Shown here piece by piece: positions 20,829 to 31,656 of a DNA stretch of 64,000 nt. The translations under genes and the position numbers were made by a program. The notes below the pieces were generated by a model, which saw nothing but the letters and a program-made list of their open reading frames with translations, made no database searches and was not told the DNA's origin. Positions within the stretch are counted from its first letter, which is position 1. Every line of letters starts with the position of its first letter. Location of the stretch: assembly GCA_022539475.1 (NCBI GenBank), contig VCMS01000016.1, positions 287,643-351,642 of the forward strand, in the 5' to 3' direction. The stretch is from Gracilaria domingensis (taxonomy: Eukaryota > Rhodophyta > Florideophyceae > Gracilariales > Gracilariaceae).

Positions 20829-21949
20829 ATAATGGAAAATGAACATATCTGTCTTCCATTCTGGCATGTGAACGAGACCCGTGACTACGTTCTGTCGTCG
20901 CTGTTCTTTATGGTGAAACGGCCTTCGCCAAAGATGTGCTATTGCGCGGCCTGAGATATATTTAGATGACATGTCGTCGGGAACAAAAGACGGAGCAAAT
21001 GACGAGACTTATACCAACTGTAGGGGAAATCGAAGAGAACTCGAAGAGCTTGATCTCCATGATGTAAAAGAATGTAGGTCTGGTCTGTGCAAGTGAGGAA
21101 TGCGCATATGAAAGGAAAACTCCGGACGTGCAACGCCTTCTCGCGATGAGCCAAGCCCGAGCGAATGAACTTTCAATGCAGCAAAGCGAGTTTGGAGCCT
21201 GACCGCTCCCGCCGAAAAGATCAGCGCTTGATCAAGTTGTGCCTTGACGGTATCTGAGACTTTGGAGCCATTCTGCTCTCGAAGGAAACGCAAGCATAGT
21301 CCTCATGAATTAACTCTCTGTGGACGTCTCAAGCCGTAGTGTTCTACGTCATTTAAACTCCCCGTTCTGTAGATCTATATCAACATCCTTCCAAGCAGAT
21401 GCAACTTAGCAACCTAAGTGAGTGAGGAGACAGATCGTCTATGCTTTCTTACTTTGCCTTTCTGGATGCAGAACGAAAAGAATTTCGAGTTAAAGTGCAG
21501 CGTCTATACGAGCCGTAATGACTCTTTTTAGTAAACCACCAGTCTCTTGAACTATGCCAAGACAACGCTTGGATAAATGGAAAGAATATGGCTAATGGTA
21601 ATCACTTGTGTTGCAAGAAAGGCAAGCGCAGAATAGCTCAGCTTGCTTATCGATACATGCCCGCGGTCCCCATCTCATGACAAAACAGCTGCTTGTGCCC
21701 AGACGACGACAAAGATGTCTTTCACTGCTGATGCTGAAGCAGCGCTCCATTTTGTGGCCGACATGGACATAAAGGGGGGTGAGGGGAGGAGAGAGCTGGG
21801 CACTTTTTCATACACTTGAGAAGAGTGACATGTCCCTCCAGTATCCCAAGGACCGCCATCGTAGTGTCAAGGAGAAAATGATACAGTGCGGATTGGAAAG
21901 CTCCTTAGCCGATGACTTCAAGAGGTTGCATGAAGAGGTGAACAGGTAG
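20829..21949. other. intergenic, no gene seen
   Basis: About 1.1 kb with only short overlapping frames. It leads into a cluster of retrotransposon remnants. Confidence 0.4.
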
Positions 21950-22275
21950 GTCGAAAGGGCACAGCTTTATGTTGGGCATTCACCATACTTGCCTCCTTTG
22001 GGTACTTATCTGCAAGGTAAGAGGTTGGGTTGCAGCTGCAGTTCTGGAGTATTGGATACAGTTGAGCATTATCTTTTGAGATGCTCAACGAGAACCTTTT
22101 CCCGACGCTTGTGCTGGCCTGCTGAAAGTGATCGACAGGGTCTAGCTGTTAAGAGAATAATTCGAAAATGGCCTGAAAAGGTTTTGGCCTTCCTGGTGAG
22201 AGAACGTTTCTTTCAACGGAAACGTTCTTTAGCACGCCGGAATTAGGCTGTTGCACCCATAAAAGAGAGAGAATT
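21950..22275 (+). mobile_element. 5'-truncated non-LTR retrotransposon (LINE) 3' end
   Basis: The frame reads LYVGHSPYLPPLGTYL, then CSCSSGVLDTVEHYLLRC (C-x-C-x9-H-x4-C), RKWPEKVLAFLVRERFF and a stop. It is followed by the caccc ataaaagagagaga tail. The cysteine/histidine cluster is the type found at the C terminus of L1-like and related ORF2 proteins, after the reverse transcriptase. Only this end is present, as usual for incomplete target-primed reverse transcription. Confidence 0.75.
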
Positions 22276-22424
22276 AGGCTGAGATAGCGTAGAGGGAGAG
22301 ACATTGGAGATGAATACTAAATCGTAATTAGGCTAGGATACCCATTAACAGAGAGTTCTCTGAGAGAACGTTCTTAGACAAAGCCTTGATTGTCTCACTG
22401 CCAGAAGCATTGACTGGAATTGTA

Positions 22425-22775
22425 ACGAAAAGGAAGGCAGAAGTTGTACTATCCCAACTTTTTGTCGGACATTGCTCACAATTCCATCCATTTGGTTCAT
22501 TTATGTTGAAGAGAAGATTGGTTTGTCGTTGTCGTCCTGGAGTGCTAAATACCGTGGATCACTACTTGTTAAGGTGTCCGATGCGAACACTCTCAAGGCG
22601 ACTCAGCCTGCCTCCTCTGAGCGAGCGTAGAGGTTTGTCCGTTAACGAAATCATCTTGAAGTGGCCCGAAAAAGTGTTGGCCTTTTTAGTGAGAGAGCGG
22701 TTCTTTCAGAAGCGCTCCGCAGCTAGTTCTAGTTAAGCTAGGGCGCCCATAAAAGAGAGAGAGAGAGAGAGAGAC
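22425..22775 (+). mobile_element. second LINE 3' end, same family
   Basis: Encodes LFVGHCSQFHPFGSF, CRCRPGVLNTVDHYLLRC, LKWPEKVLAFLVRERFFQ and a stop, then gcgcccataaaagagagagag with a GA tail of about 22 bp. It is collinear with the copy at 21,950-22,275 but clearly diverged from it, so the two represent separate insertions rather than a tandem duplication. Confidence 0.75.
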
Positions 22776-23248
22776 GAAGTGCAGAGTCTGCACTTTGTCT
22801 AAGAACATTCTGCACTGCAGAGTCTGCAGTGCAGACGTACTGATTTTAGGGACAAATAAATGTAAGGTTGCTCATACAACTGTGTCACCAGTGCTGTACC
22901 TTCGAAGTTCGTACCGCAGCTACCAAAGGGAGATGCAAATGATCCCTTCTTGTTCACGTTTTTGTTCAGATCTGAGTCGAAAACAAGGAGTAAGGTGTTG
23001 GCATGATAAGACCTCATATGGTCGTCTTCCGCGATATCCAGTGTCGCAATTGAGCTTCTTGTTATTGTCAGAACAAAAGAAAGAAGATACCAAGGGTACG
23101 TGCTGTTATTTTTACCAGAACAATTGCACACCGGTACAAGGGCACTCCTAACTCGGCGCTCTGATACCGAAAGGACTTTTCTATCAGAATTTCTGCTCTA
23201 TAGATGCTGTACAGGGTTAGCGCGGTACAATCCCGTGATCCAAGAGGC
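22776..23248. other. intergenic upstream of the UBA4/MOCS3-like gene
   Basis: Starts with a short inverted repeat made of gcagagtctgca units (about 22,780-22,835). No gene is seen. Confidence 0.4.
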
Positions 23249-24454
23249 ATGAATATGAACGACGCTGAGAAAGATGATTCTTTGAGTACGCCTGATATTG
23301 AGCGCTACAGCCGACAGCTTTTGCTTACGCCGTTTGGAATTTCAGGTCAAAGGAAACTGAACAGTTCTCGCGTTCTCGTTGTAGGGCTAGGAGGGCTGGG
23401 TTGTCCAGCGGCCCTCTACCTCTCCGGTGCCGGAGTAGGGACTCTTGGTCTCGTGGACAGACCGGATGATGTTGTTGAAGCAAGTAATCTTCATCGCCAA
23501 ATCGCACATTCCGAAGCCCGAGTTGGAACATGTAAGGTGAACTCGGCGGAGATCGCGATCAAAGCTTTGAATTGTAACGTTGCCATTGAGAAGCATGACA
23601 AGTTTGTCCGCGAAAACGCTGTTCGCTTAACATCTTCCTATGACTTAGTCTTGGATTGTACGGACAATGTGGCATCTCGATATCTTATCAGTGATGCGTG
23701 TGCAACAAGCCGAACACCGTTGGTTTCCGGATCTGCAATCGGTACAGATGGGCAGCTCACTTTGTATTGCAAAACGCAAGAATCTCCATGTTATAGATGT
23801 ATCTTCCCATCCCCACCTCCTCCTTCTTGCGTTGGCAGCTGTGACTCAGCTGGCGTGCTTGGTCCTGTTCCTGGTGTGATAGGCACTCTGCAAGCCTTGG
23901 AAGCAATAAAGCTCTTGAGCTGTATGAAGCAAACAGACGATCTGGATCGCAAAATGTTACTGTTCGACGGTTCGCTATGCGGGTTTAGGACCGTAAAGCT
24001 TCGATCGCGTGTTAAGAACTGTGCAATATGTGGTGATTCGCCTCAAGTGAATGTTGCAAAGTTCGATTACGACTTGTTTGCTAATGGCGGTATGATATTG
24101 GGAGCAACAGTACCTGATATACCCCTACAATACCGAATAACACCGCAGGAATTTGAGAAGATTAGGAAAGATGCTTCCGCCTACAGACTGATTGACGTGC
24201 GTCCAAGCCATGAATTTGCACTATGTCATCTCAATGAGGCCGAGAACTGGCCCTTGAGTTCTTTGGAGCCATCTCGAGACATCAGTGACAAAGCTGTCAA
24301 CAACAAGCGAATCATCTTTCTTTGCCGTCGAGGCAATGCAAGTCGCAAAGCATTGAAGCTATTCCTTGACGCGGGAATCACTAATGTCTGTGATATAGTA
24401 GGTGGCTTACAAGCATGGCATCATAATGTTGACAAAGGATTTCCACTTTATTGA
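23249..24454 (+). CDS. UBA4/MOCS3-like E1 and sulfurtransferase
   Basis: About 401 residues from MNMNDAEKD (an in-frame ATG at 23,204 would add 15). The N-terminal ThiF/E1 domain has ERYSRQLLL, the nucleotide loop VVGLGGLGCPAALYL, the arginine finger region SNLHRQI, a CxxC zinc pair (CYRC...C..C) and GVLGPVPGVIG. The C-terminal rhodanese domain carries the active-site loop CRRGNASRKAL. The protein adenylates and thiocarboxylates Urm1 and/or the small molybdopterin-synthase subunit, for tRNA thiolation and molybdenum cofactor synthesis. Confidence 0.9.
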   Translation: MNMNDAEKDDSLSTPDIERYSRQLLLTPFGISGQRKLNSSRVLVVGLGGLGCPAALYLSGAGVGTLGLVDRPDDVVEASNLHRQIAHSEARVGTCKVNSAEIAIKALNCNVAIEKHDKFVRENAVRLTSSYDLVLDCTDNVASRYLISDACATSRTPLVSGSAIGTDGQLTLYCKTQESPCYRCIFPSPPPPSCVGSCDSAGVLGPVPGVIGTLQALEAIKLLSCMKQTDDLDRKMLLFDGSLCGFRTVKLRSRVKNCAICGDSPQVNVAKFDYDLFANGGMILGATVPDIPLQYRITPQEFEKIRKDASAYRLIDVRPSHEFALCHLNEAENWPLSSLEPSRDISDKAVNNKRIIFLCRRGNASRKALKLFLDAGITNVCDIVGGLQAWHHNVDKGFPLY

Positions 24455-24829
24455 ACCGCGCCTTCGCATCCTGCGATAAGAAAACACAACTAATTCCTCC
24501 CAACTCAACGCTCTTCGTCAATTCGTTGCACTCCCTGTAACTTATGACGAACTTGAGAGGTTCCCGCTTTCCCTCGGTACCATTTAACAAGTAGTGCTAG
24601 CACGTGCGAGGCGAATGCAAAGGATAGAACAAAAGTATACATATAGCGATGTCCTCTCTCTCCCTCGTTGACGGGTACAGTAGTTCAATTTCTACTTAGT
24701 GTAAGGCGTTTCAGTTGAAACAAACGCTCTCTCAGTAGTATAAGACTCGGCATAAAGATGTCATCAGTAGTTTCATTAGCCTTTCTTTGGACACACCTCC
24801 GCTTCACGCATGTTGGGATCACATTTGCA
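24455..24829. other. intergenic, no gene seen
   Basis: 375 bp leading into further LINE remnants. Nothing is supported. Confidence 0.4.
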
Positions 24830-25052
24830 AGAGTCTTGGTCGATGTTGATCACTATCTATTCAGATGAGAGGTACTGGCCTTCCTAGTGAGAGAGCGTCT
24901 CTTTCCTCGTGAGAGAATGTTTCCTTCAACCTAAACGTTCTGTAGCACGCTGGAATTCGACTGTTACACCCATAAAGAGAGAGAGAGAGAGAGAGTGTGT
25001 GTGTGTGTGTGTGTGTGTGTTAGATCTAGTGTGTGTGTGTGTGTGTGTATGT
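24830..25052 (+). mobile_element. LINE 3' remnant with GA and GT microsatellites
   Basis: Reads DVDHYLFR (the H-x4 part of the family's zinc cluster, then a stop), followed by two partial copies of the FLVRERFF coding stretch. It ends in acacccataaagagagagag, which passes into a (GT)n tract broken by tagatcta. The frame is destroyed. Confidence 0.6.
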
Positions 25053-25262
25053 GTCTGAACAGGAACGCCCTATGCTACACCTGAATCAGGCTTCTGCACC
25101 CATAGATAGAAAGAGAGATATACATGAAGATGCCCATTCGAACTAGTCTTCCTAGTGAGAGGTAGGTATATTCGCCAGAGACCCTCTGTACTATGTCGTC
25201 ATTAGACTTGGATCCCATAAATAGAGAGAGAAAGAGAAAGAGCGAGAGAGAGAGAGAGAGTG
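25053..25262. repeat. two further LINE-tail remnants with GA-rich tracts
   Basis: ctgcacccatagatagaaagagag (about 25,090) and ttggatcccataaatagagagag (about 25,210) both match the cccata-GA junction of the LINE 3' ends nearby. They indicate several end-to-end insertions or expansions of one tail. Confidence 0.5.
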
Positions 25263-25284
25263 CATTCGAACACAGTCCAGGGGA

Positions 25285-25400
25285 TTCAACCTACCACCCC
25301 TGAGCGAGCGTCAAGCTTTCGTCGATTCTGACATCATCCCGAAGTGGCCAGAAAGTGTGGGCCATTTGAAGAGCGCTTCTCTTTATCAACGCAGCATACG
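25285..25400 (+). mobile_element. internal LINE fragment
   Basis: gattcaacctaccacccctgagcgagcgt and gaagtggccagaaagtgtgg match 22,605-22,680 of the second LINE copy. The fragment stops about 60 bp short of the 3' end of the SNF2 gene. Confidence 0.5.
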
Positions 25401-25462
25401 GCAATGACACAAACCTTTACGAGAAAGTCAATTATTGTTTACTTGGTTAAGACGGCGGAATG

Positions 25463-28400
25463 TCAACGTCTTGGATTCTTTCTAGGTCGACCTCGTTTTC
25501 GTCGCGGTTTGGGAGCTTCTCGGACAGCAGCCTCACCATACACATCCCCGTTAACATCTACACCTCTTTTCCCCGAAGAGCTATTACCGTTCATTCGGCC
25601 GTTTTCCATAGTCGAATCATCCGAAGAATGTTTTCTAGAAACTTCAGAGTCTCGAGCGGAACTGCGTCTCCTTGAAGATGGTACCTCGTATGCACTGTCC
25701 CCATTCGAAAGCTCAGGGGTTTGGCGGGTATTCCTTGCCAACCGCCTTTTCTTTCTTCTCACAGCTTCAGCAATGTCACCTTCTTCTTCCATGGCCAGTG
25801 TCCACTCGCGCTCTGTTAGATTGTCGTCATAGGTTATCTCCTTCCGTTTTCTACGACCACGACCGTGTTCTAAGCTGAAGTCCGATTGATTCTCTTTATG
25901 CTTCTCTTCAACTTCTGGCAGTAAGACCCAACTAGGCAGTTCGCTCTCATCTGTCAATAATCGTGACGCTTCCCTGGCTTGCGACTCCAGTTCCATATCA
26001 AGTTCCTCAAACATTTCCAGTTCCTCATCAGTTCGCGCCAACTTACGATTGATTTCGCTTAATGACGTCACATCGTCCTTTCTTGATATATCGTCATCAG
26101 CCTGCTGCCGTAAGAGGTCCTTCAACATCTCCTGCCGGTCGTTGTCGCTGCTCTTATTGTTGAACTGACCAGCTTGTATAACCTGTGCATCCATCTGCAG
26201 CTTGCGATTGGCGCGTTTCAAAATCTTTTCTTCGATGGATCCCGAGCAGATAAGACGGTACACACGTACTTCCTTTGTTTGTCCTATGCGATGAGCTCTG
26301 TCCTGAGCTTGCAAATCCATCATAGGGTTCCAGTCGGAATCAAAAATTATCACCGTATCTGCCGTTTGTAGGTTTAGACCCAGGCCTCCTGCCCGAGTGG
26401 AAAGCAGAAAACAGAAGTACTCCGAGTTTGCGGCGTTGAACATTTCCAACATTTCTTGTCTGTCGTCTGCTTTTGTTGTGCCATCAAGTCGTAAATACTT
26501 CATGTCGATAGATTGTAAGAAGTATCCGAGAAAATCTAAGGCGGCCGTCATCTGCGAAAAAATGAGAACACGATGACCACTTTTCTTTAGTTTTCGCAGA
26601 CAGTGATCGAGAAGTTCAAACTTGCCAGACGCCCGCATCAAAAACTCGGAAGGCAAGGACATTAGTTCATCTTCCTGATAGAACAGATATGGATGATTGC
26701 ATACCTTCTTAAGCTGCATTACCATATTGTTGAAGGACCGAATACCAACATTACCAGAACCACCAGATACGCCAAGTCGCCTCTGCAGCTGACGATACAA
26801 TACCTTCTGCCAAATGGACATGTCACATTTGAGAACAAGCTCAACCTTATCCGGGAGCTGGGCTTCGACATCTGTCTTCAGTCTTCTGAGCATAAATGGG
26901 CGGAGCACCTGATGCAATCGACTGATGATCAACAGATTCTCCTCTTCGTTAAGCTCAGCAGATTCACCAAAAGAAGAGTCCTGGAAGGGGGCATTGAACC
27001 ATGTTTCAAACGTTTCAGCGCTGGAGAATATTGTCGGCAGAAGAAAATTCAAGAGAGCCCAAAGTTCCGTCATGTTATTTTGAAGGGGAGTTCCTGTCAA
27101 CAGTAGACGATTTCGAGATGTGTACTTCGCTCCTAGGGTAAGAGCCAGTTTGCAGTCGGCATTTTTCATTCGGTGGCCTTCATCCATAATAATGTACTTC
27201 CATCGAATACGTCCAAGCACATTCTTATCCTTGACGATAAATTCGTAGGTTGTTAACAAAACGTTATAATTACCGCCTTGCATCTCGTACAGTTGAATAC
27301 TTTTTCTTGTTGCAGGATCTCCCTTGTACACAACCTTGACCAGCGATGGGGCCCATTTATCCATCTCACGAACCCAGTTGCTAATCACGCTTAGCGGAAC
27401 AATAATCAAAAACGGCCCATACATTTTCTTCACTTCGCAAAGATACGTAATCAAAGATAAAGTTTGAATAGTCTTCCCGAGACCCATTTCATCGGCAAGT
27501 ATTCCATTTAGATTGTTATTGTACAGAGAAACCAGCCATTCAAGACCTTCTAGTTGATAGTGCTTCAACTTCCCACCAATAAGACAATCAGGTTGCCGAA
27601 CTTTTTCGGATATGGTATGAGATATTGTATAATAATCATTCCTTCGTTTCTTGAACTGCAACAGTTCATCATCCGCATCTTCGGAAGGAACCGCGTCGGC
27701 ACCCTGCACTCCTGAATCCGCATTCATTTCTTGATTTGCCTTTTGCTTTGAGCCGGCCGCCTTTTCGTCTTCCTCTCTAGCAGATTGCTTTTGGCGTTCC
27801 ACCTGGGCTCCAATTTGCACTAGATACTCATCGGTTTGCTTAAGAAGTTGAATCAACCTCTTGTTCTTTGTGGTTTTAAGCAACTCAAGGTATTCATCCT
27901 GGTTATTGCTTCGTAATGCCCGTAGACGGTCCATCTGCTCTTTCTTCTTTCTTCGTTCCTCTTCTCGAGAGCGATCTCGGAAATAGCGCTCAAGATCCTT
28001 GAGTAACCGTTTCTTGAGAGTTTGCCGCGTATGGTACCAGCTCCTCAGTTGGTGACCATGGTGGAGCAAGTTTTGCATGAATCCTTGACGTCTAGCTCTC
28101 CGTTGCATAACCTGCCGTATTCTGTAGCTCTCTTCAACACGAGGAGCACCCAGATAGCTGCCATGACGTATTGAATTACCGTAGGCATAACCAGCTGTTC
28201 TCCGTCTCCACTTGGCAATCGCTTTTGGTCGCAAATCAGATATGCCACGACGGTCTAGTACCGCTTTCATGGAGTACATAACCTTTTCGCGAACTGATCT
28301 CTGCAGCTTTGAAAGCTTGAGCTGCTTTTCCTCAATCTCTAGAAGCTGTTGAACGTCGCCCGGCGCATAGCTTTTGATCTCATTGATTTCTTGGAGTCTG

Positions 28401-29621
28401 AACTTGATGCGTCGCTCTACTCTTTCCTCACGTTCTGTAAGCAGGCGGCTGTAGCACGGACGGTGTTGGCCTTTTGAGACGACACAGATTGGTACCGCGG
28501 CAGCATTACGCGTAACAGATGTGTCAAAGGACGGAAGGCCGCGCTCCCGGCGACGCGGGCTCTTTCTTTCGTGCAGAGGCTTGTGTCGTGGTGACGACGA
28601 CTCGCTGGGTTTTGCAGTTGGTGTTGGAGCGATTGCTTTTGCCGCTTCAATAATTTCAACGCGTTGCTGAGACACTCGTGCATCTAGTTGCGGGGGCCGC
28701 TTTGCAATGGATGGAATGGTGGGCTTGTTGCGAGAGTCAGAAAATCGTGCTTGCAAACGTTGATGGTGTGCCGTGGCGAGCGCGATGCGCTCTTGTATTT
28801 GAGAATGTGAAACATGTTCCTCTTCGGCGCGCAGGACGTCTTCTTTGGTGAAGGTATGGTGAATCGGGAAACGCGGAAGATTCCTCACGTCAAAATGCGA
28901 GATACCATTTGGATGTATGGATGGTTTATCGGACGCAATGGCGTGCTCGTCAGGTTCACGTACGCCACGTTCAATGACATAGCCTGAGGAGGGTAAACAT
29001 TGTCTAACAGGTCGACCTCTCGCCGCAAGGTGCACCTCTGCCGGAATGTCCGCGTCGCGAATGAGGCGGCGAAAGGCATCCACTTGGGCCTTGATTTGAA
29101 ACACGTGTGCGGCGGATAGATCTCCACACATCTGTGAGTCGAAGGCAGGAGCATCTTGTACGCGCCGCATGCGAGGAGATTGCGGGGCTCGCGGCGAGGA
29201 AGTGCGCGCGGCCGACTTGTTGTCCTTGCGCTTGGACGGCGGGCGGCGCGAAAGCGACTCGGCGTACAGCTGGCGCGCGGCGTGGAACACGGACCGCGGC
29301 GGCTGCGGGGGGGCCTTGTCATGCAGAGAGAAGCGGGGGGAGAGGTCGGGCGGGGGGGGCTGCGACGGGGAGCGCGGGTGGTGCGGCGACACGCTGGATT
29401 CGAAGTGCTCGAGGGCGGCGCGGGCGGCGGCGATGGTGAGCTGGTTGCGCTCCTGGAAGGAAAACTGCGCGGAGGCCGGCAGCGAGCGGCCGACGGGCGC
29501 CAGCGCGTTGGGGAAGTGATCGAAGCAGTTGAGCGGCCTGCGGGCGGCGGCGCGCAGCGCGGCGCGGTGCGCGCGCGTGTCGCGCGGCGGGGGGGGGTGG
29601 GCGGGCTGGCGGTCATGCGCG

Positions 29622-29652
<31 letters not shown>

Positions 29653-29866
29653 AGGCGGCGGCGGCGGCGGGGGGCGCGTGCGGCGCGCAGCGATGGAAGG
29701 CGGTGGCGCGCACGATGAGCGTGACGAGCGTGTCGACGCGCGCGTCGGCCGGCGAGACGCCGGCGTCCAGCAGCTGGTGCAGCGCGCGGCGCGCGGCCGA
29801 CAGCGCGTCGGGCAGCGCGGGCGGCGCGGGCGCCTCGCGCGCAGTGGACGGCGACGCGGCGCTCAT
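25463..29866 (-). CDS. SWI/SNF (BRM/STH1-type) chromatin-remodelling ATPase
   Basis: About 1,467 residues from ATG 29,866; the frame stays open to 30,049 but that extra part is arginine-rich GC repeat. Order of domains: alanine-rich N terminus; degenerate QLQ-like segment (about 29,050-29,130); HSA helix with RSWYHTRQTLKKRLLKDLER and a following charged region (27,800-28,060); and the SNF2 ATPase with ADEMGLGKTIQT, DEGHRMKN and LTGTPLQNN. Next come the helicase C half, ending in QAQDRAHRIGQT, and a SnAC-like segment after NNKSS. A C-terminal AT-hook, KRGRPRKN, closes the protein. There is no bromodomain. The protein would be the motor of a SWI/SNF-type nucleosome remodeller in the nucleus. 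Confidence 0.92.
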
Positions 29867-30217
29867 GGCGGCGCGCGGGGCGGACGGCGACTGTGGGCGG
29901 CGCACGCGGCTGTGCAGGCGGCGCTGTGCGGCGCGGCAGCGTCCGCTGCGGCGCTGCCGCCGCCTTCGAGCGCGCGCGCGCGCGCGCGCCGCCAACGCGC
30001 GCCCGGCGCTGGCAACGCGCGCGTGCGCGCACGCGCGCGCGTTGTCCACGTGGCGGGGTGGGCGGGGTGGGCGCGCTGGACTGCGTGGGCGCGCTGGAGC
30101 GGCTCAGTGCTCGCCGCCTGCCAGATGCGCGCGCGCGCGCGCGCGCCATCGGCGCGCATTCGGGACACCGCGTCCGCAATGCGCGAGGCGGCGGCGCGGC
30201 GGCGCGGCGACGCGACC
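29867..30217. promoter_or_regulatory. GC-rich divergent promoter region of SNF2 and CdsA
   Basis: About 350 bp between the two chosen starts. It is extremely GC-rich, with long runs of alternating CG (gcgcgcgcgcg near 29,970 and 30,130). Open frames on all six strands here are a by-product of missing A/T-rich stop codons. Promoter role is inferred from position. Confidence 0.4.
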
Positions 30218-31322
30218 ATGGCGCCGTGCGTCGCGTTTTCGCCGCCGCTGGCGCTGCCGGCGCGCCGCGCGCGCGCCGCCAGCGCGCGCGCGCCGTCCGC
30301 CGTGCGGCTGCCGCGCGCGCGGCCGCTGTGCGCCAAGCTCTCCGCGTCGAAGAACGACCTGGCCAACTGCGCTGACGACTCGCCGCGCATGCACCCGCCG
30401 CGCGCGCCGCGCCGCGTCATGGCCAGCTTCAAGGTGCAGCGCCGCATCGCCGTCGGCTTCGTCATGGGCGCCGTCGTCATTGCGTTTGTGTTCTCCGGCC
30501 GCTGGGTGTTCGCCGTCGGCATGCTGGCCACCAGTCTCACGGGCCTGTACGAGTACTACCGCATGGTGGCCGCCAAGGGCCACTTGCCGGCGTACAAGAT
30601 GGGGCTGTGCGTCACCGCCGCCACCTTGCTGTCCAGCGCGTGCTCGCCCGCGCTGGCCGACGTCGTGTTTCCGGTGGGCGGCACCATGATCTGCATTTAC
30701 TTGCTGTTCAGACGGCGGAAGATCGCCACCATTGCCGACATCAGCACCACCTTCATGGGGCTGTTCTACGCGGGCTACTTGCCAAGCTACTGGATTCGGC
30801 TGCACGAGTACAACGGCGCGTTGACGCACAACGTTGTAGCGGGCGTCATTTCGTTTGTGTGGCCTACAGCGTCGTGGTTCCAGCCCACCATCACTTGTGG
30901 GCTCGCTCATTGTGTTCTGGACGTGGCTGTCGGGCGCCAGCGCCGACATCGGCGCCTTCTTCGTGGGCCGCGCGTATGGCAAGACGCGCTTCAGCAACAT
31001 CTCGCCGAAGAAGACGATTGAGGGCGCGGTGGCGGGCTTTCTGTGCTCGGCGAGCGTGTCCATCCTGGGCGCATACCTGCTGCAGTGGCCGCTGTGGTGG
31101 GCCACGGGAGCCGTGTACGGCGTGACGGTGGGCATTCTGGGGCTGTGCGGCGATCTGTTCGAGAGCTGCTTCAAGCGCGATGTGGGGTGGAAGGACAGCG
31201 GATCGCTGTTCCCGGGGCACGGCGGCATGCTTGATCGCGCCGATAGTTACGTTCTGGTGGCGCCGCTCGTCTACTTCTTCGCCACTTTGGTGTTGCCGCT
31301 CATCACGCGCCTGGTGCGGTAG
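30218..31322 (+). CDS. cdsA: plastid phosphatidate cytidylyltransferase, with a frame break
   Basis: Start chosen at accATGg (30,218), which opens a transit-like leader MAPCVAFSPPLALPARR. Several hydrophobic helices follow, then GAFFVGRAYGKTRFSNISPKKT, and the CdsA signature FKRDVGWKDSG..FPGHGGMLDRAD before a last membrane helix. The enzyme makes CDP-diacylglycerol from phosphatidate and CTP, the precursor of phosphatidylglycerol in thylakoids. The reading frame shifts by one base at about 30,895-30,900: removing one t after ccatcact gives a smooth PTITVGSLIVFW. No plausible intron fits, so this is either a sequence error or a real mutation. Confidence 0.85.
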
Positions 31323-31656
31323 GCGGCGCGATCTGGTTGGCGCGTTTTGTACCACCATTTCAGAATTGTGAATAGACAAAAGTTTTCGAAATACAGCACT
31401 TTGCGGGCGCGCGCTTGCACCTCGTCCACGCCGCTCCGCGCTCGCTGCGCCATGCCACCGCGCCGCGAGAGCCGTTCAGCACAATCTGCCGTGCTCCCGC
31501 GTTAGCCGCGCTCACCCGATCCCTTTTGGCGCGCAGCTCGTCCCGTTCCCGCCCACCCTCACGAAGGTAACCCTCTTACCTCCCCCTTCCCCGTCCCAGC
31601 CCTTCGTTTTGCGTCTCCTCGTTGCGTCCCGCAACCCGTCGCCCCCTGCTAGCGCA
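31323..31656. other. intergenic, CdsA 3' end to OEP24 start
   Basis: 334 bp in which the GC-rich block fades into pyrimidine-rich leader (ccctcacgaagg, tacctcccccttcc). No gene is seen. Confidence 0.45.

Noticed and set aside
22780..25262. Possible CRISPR-like array from repeated short units
   Set aside because: The units are GA/GT microsatellites and LINE tails in a eukaryotic genome, with no uniform spacers.
25463..25463. Bromodomain expected at the end of a BRM-type ATPase
   Set aside because: The C terminus ends in an AT-hook; no bromodomain helices or conserved Asn were found before the stop.
29107..31230. Many long overlapping frames on both strands in the GC-rich block
   Set aside because: High GC removes stop codons. 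Only the SNF2 and CdsA frames show family motifs; the others are arginine/alanine shadows.
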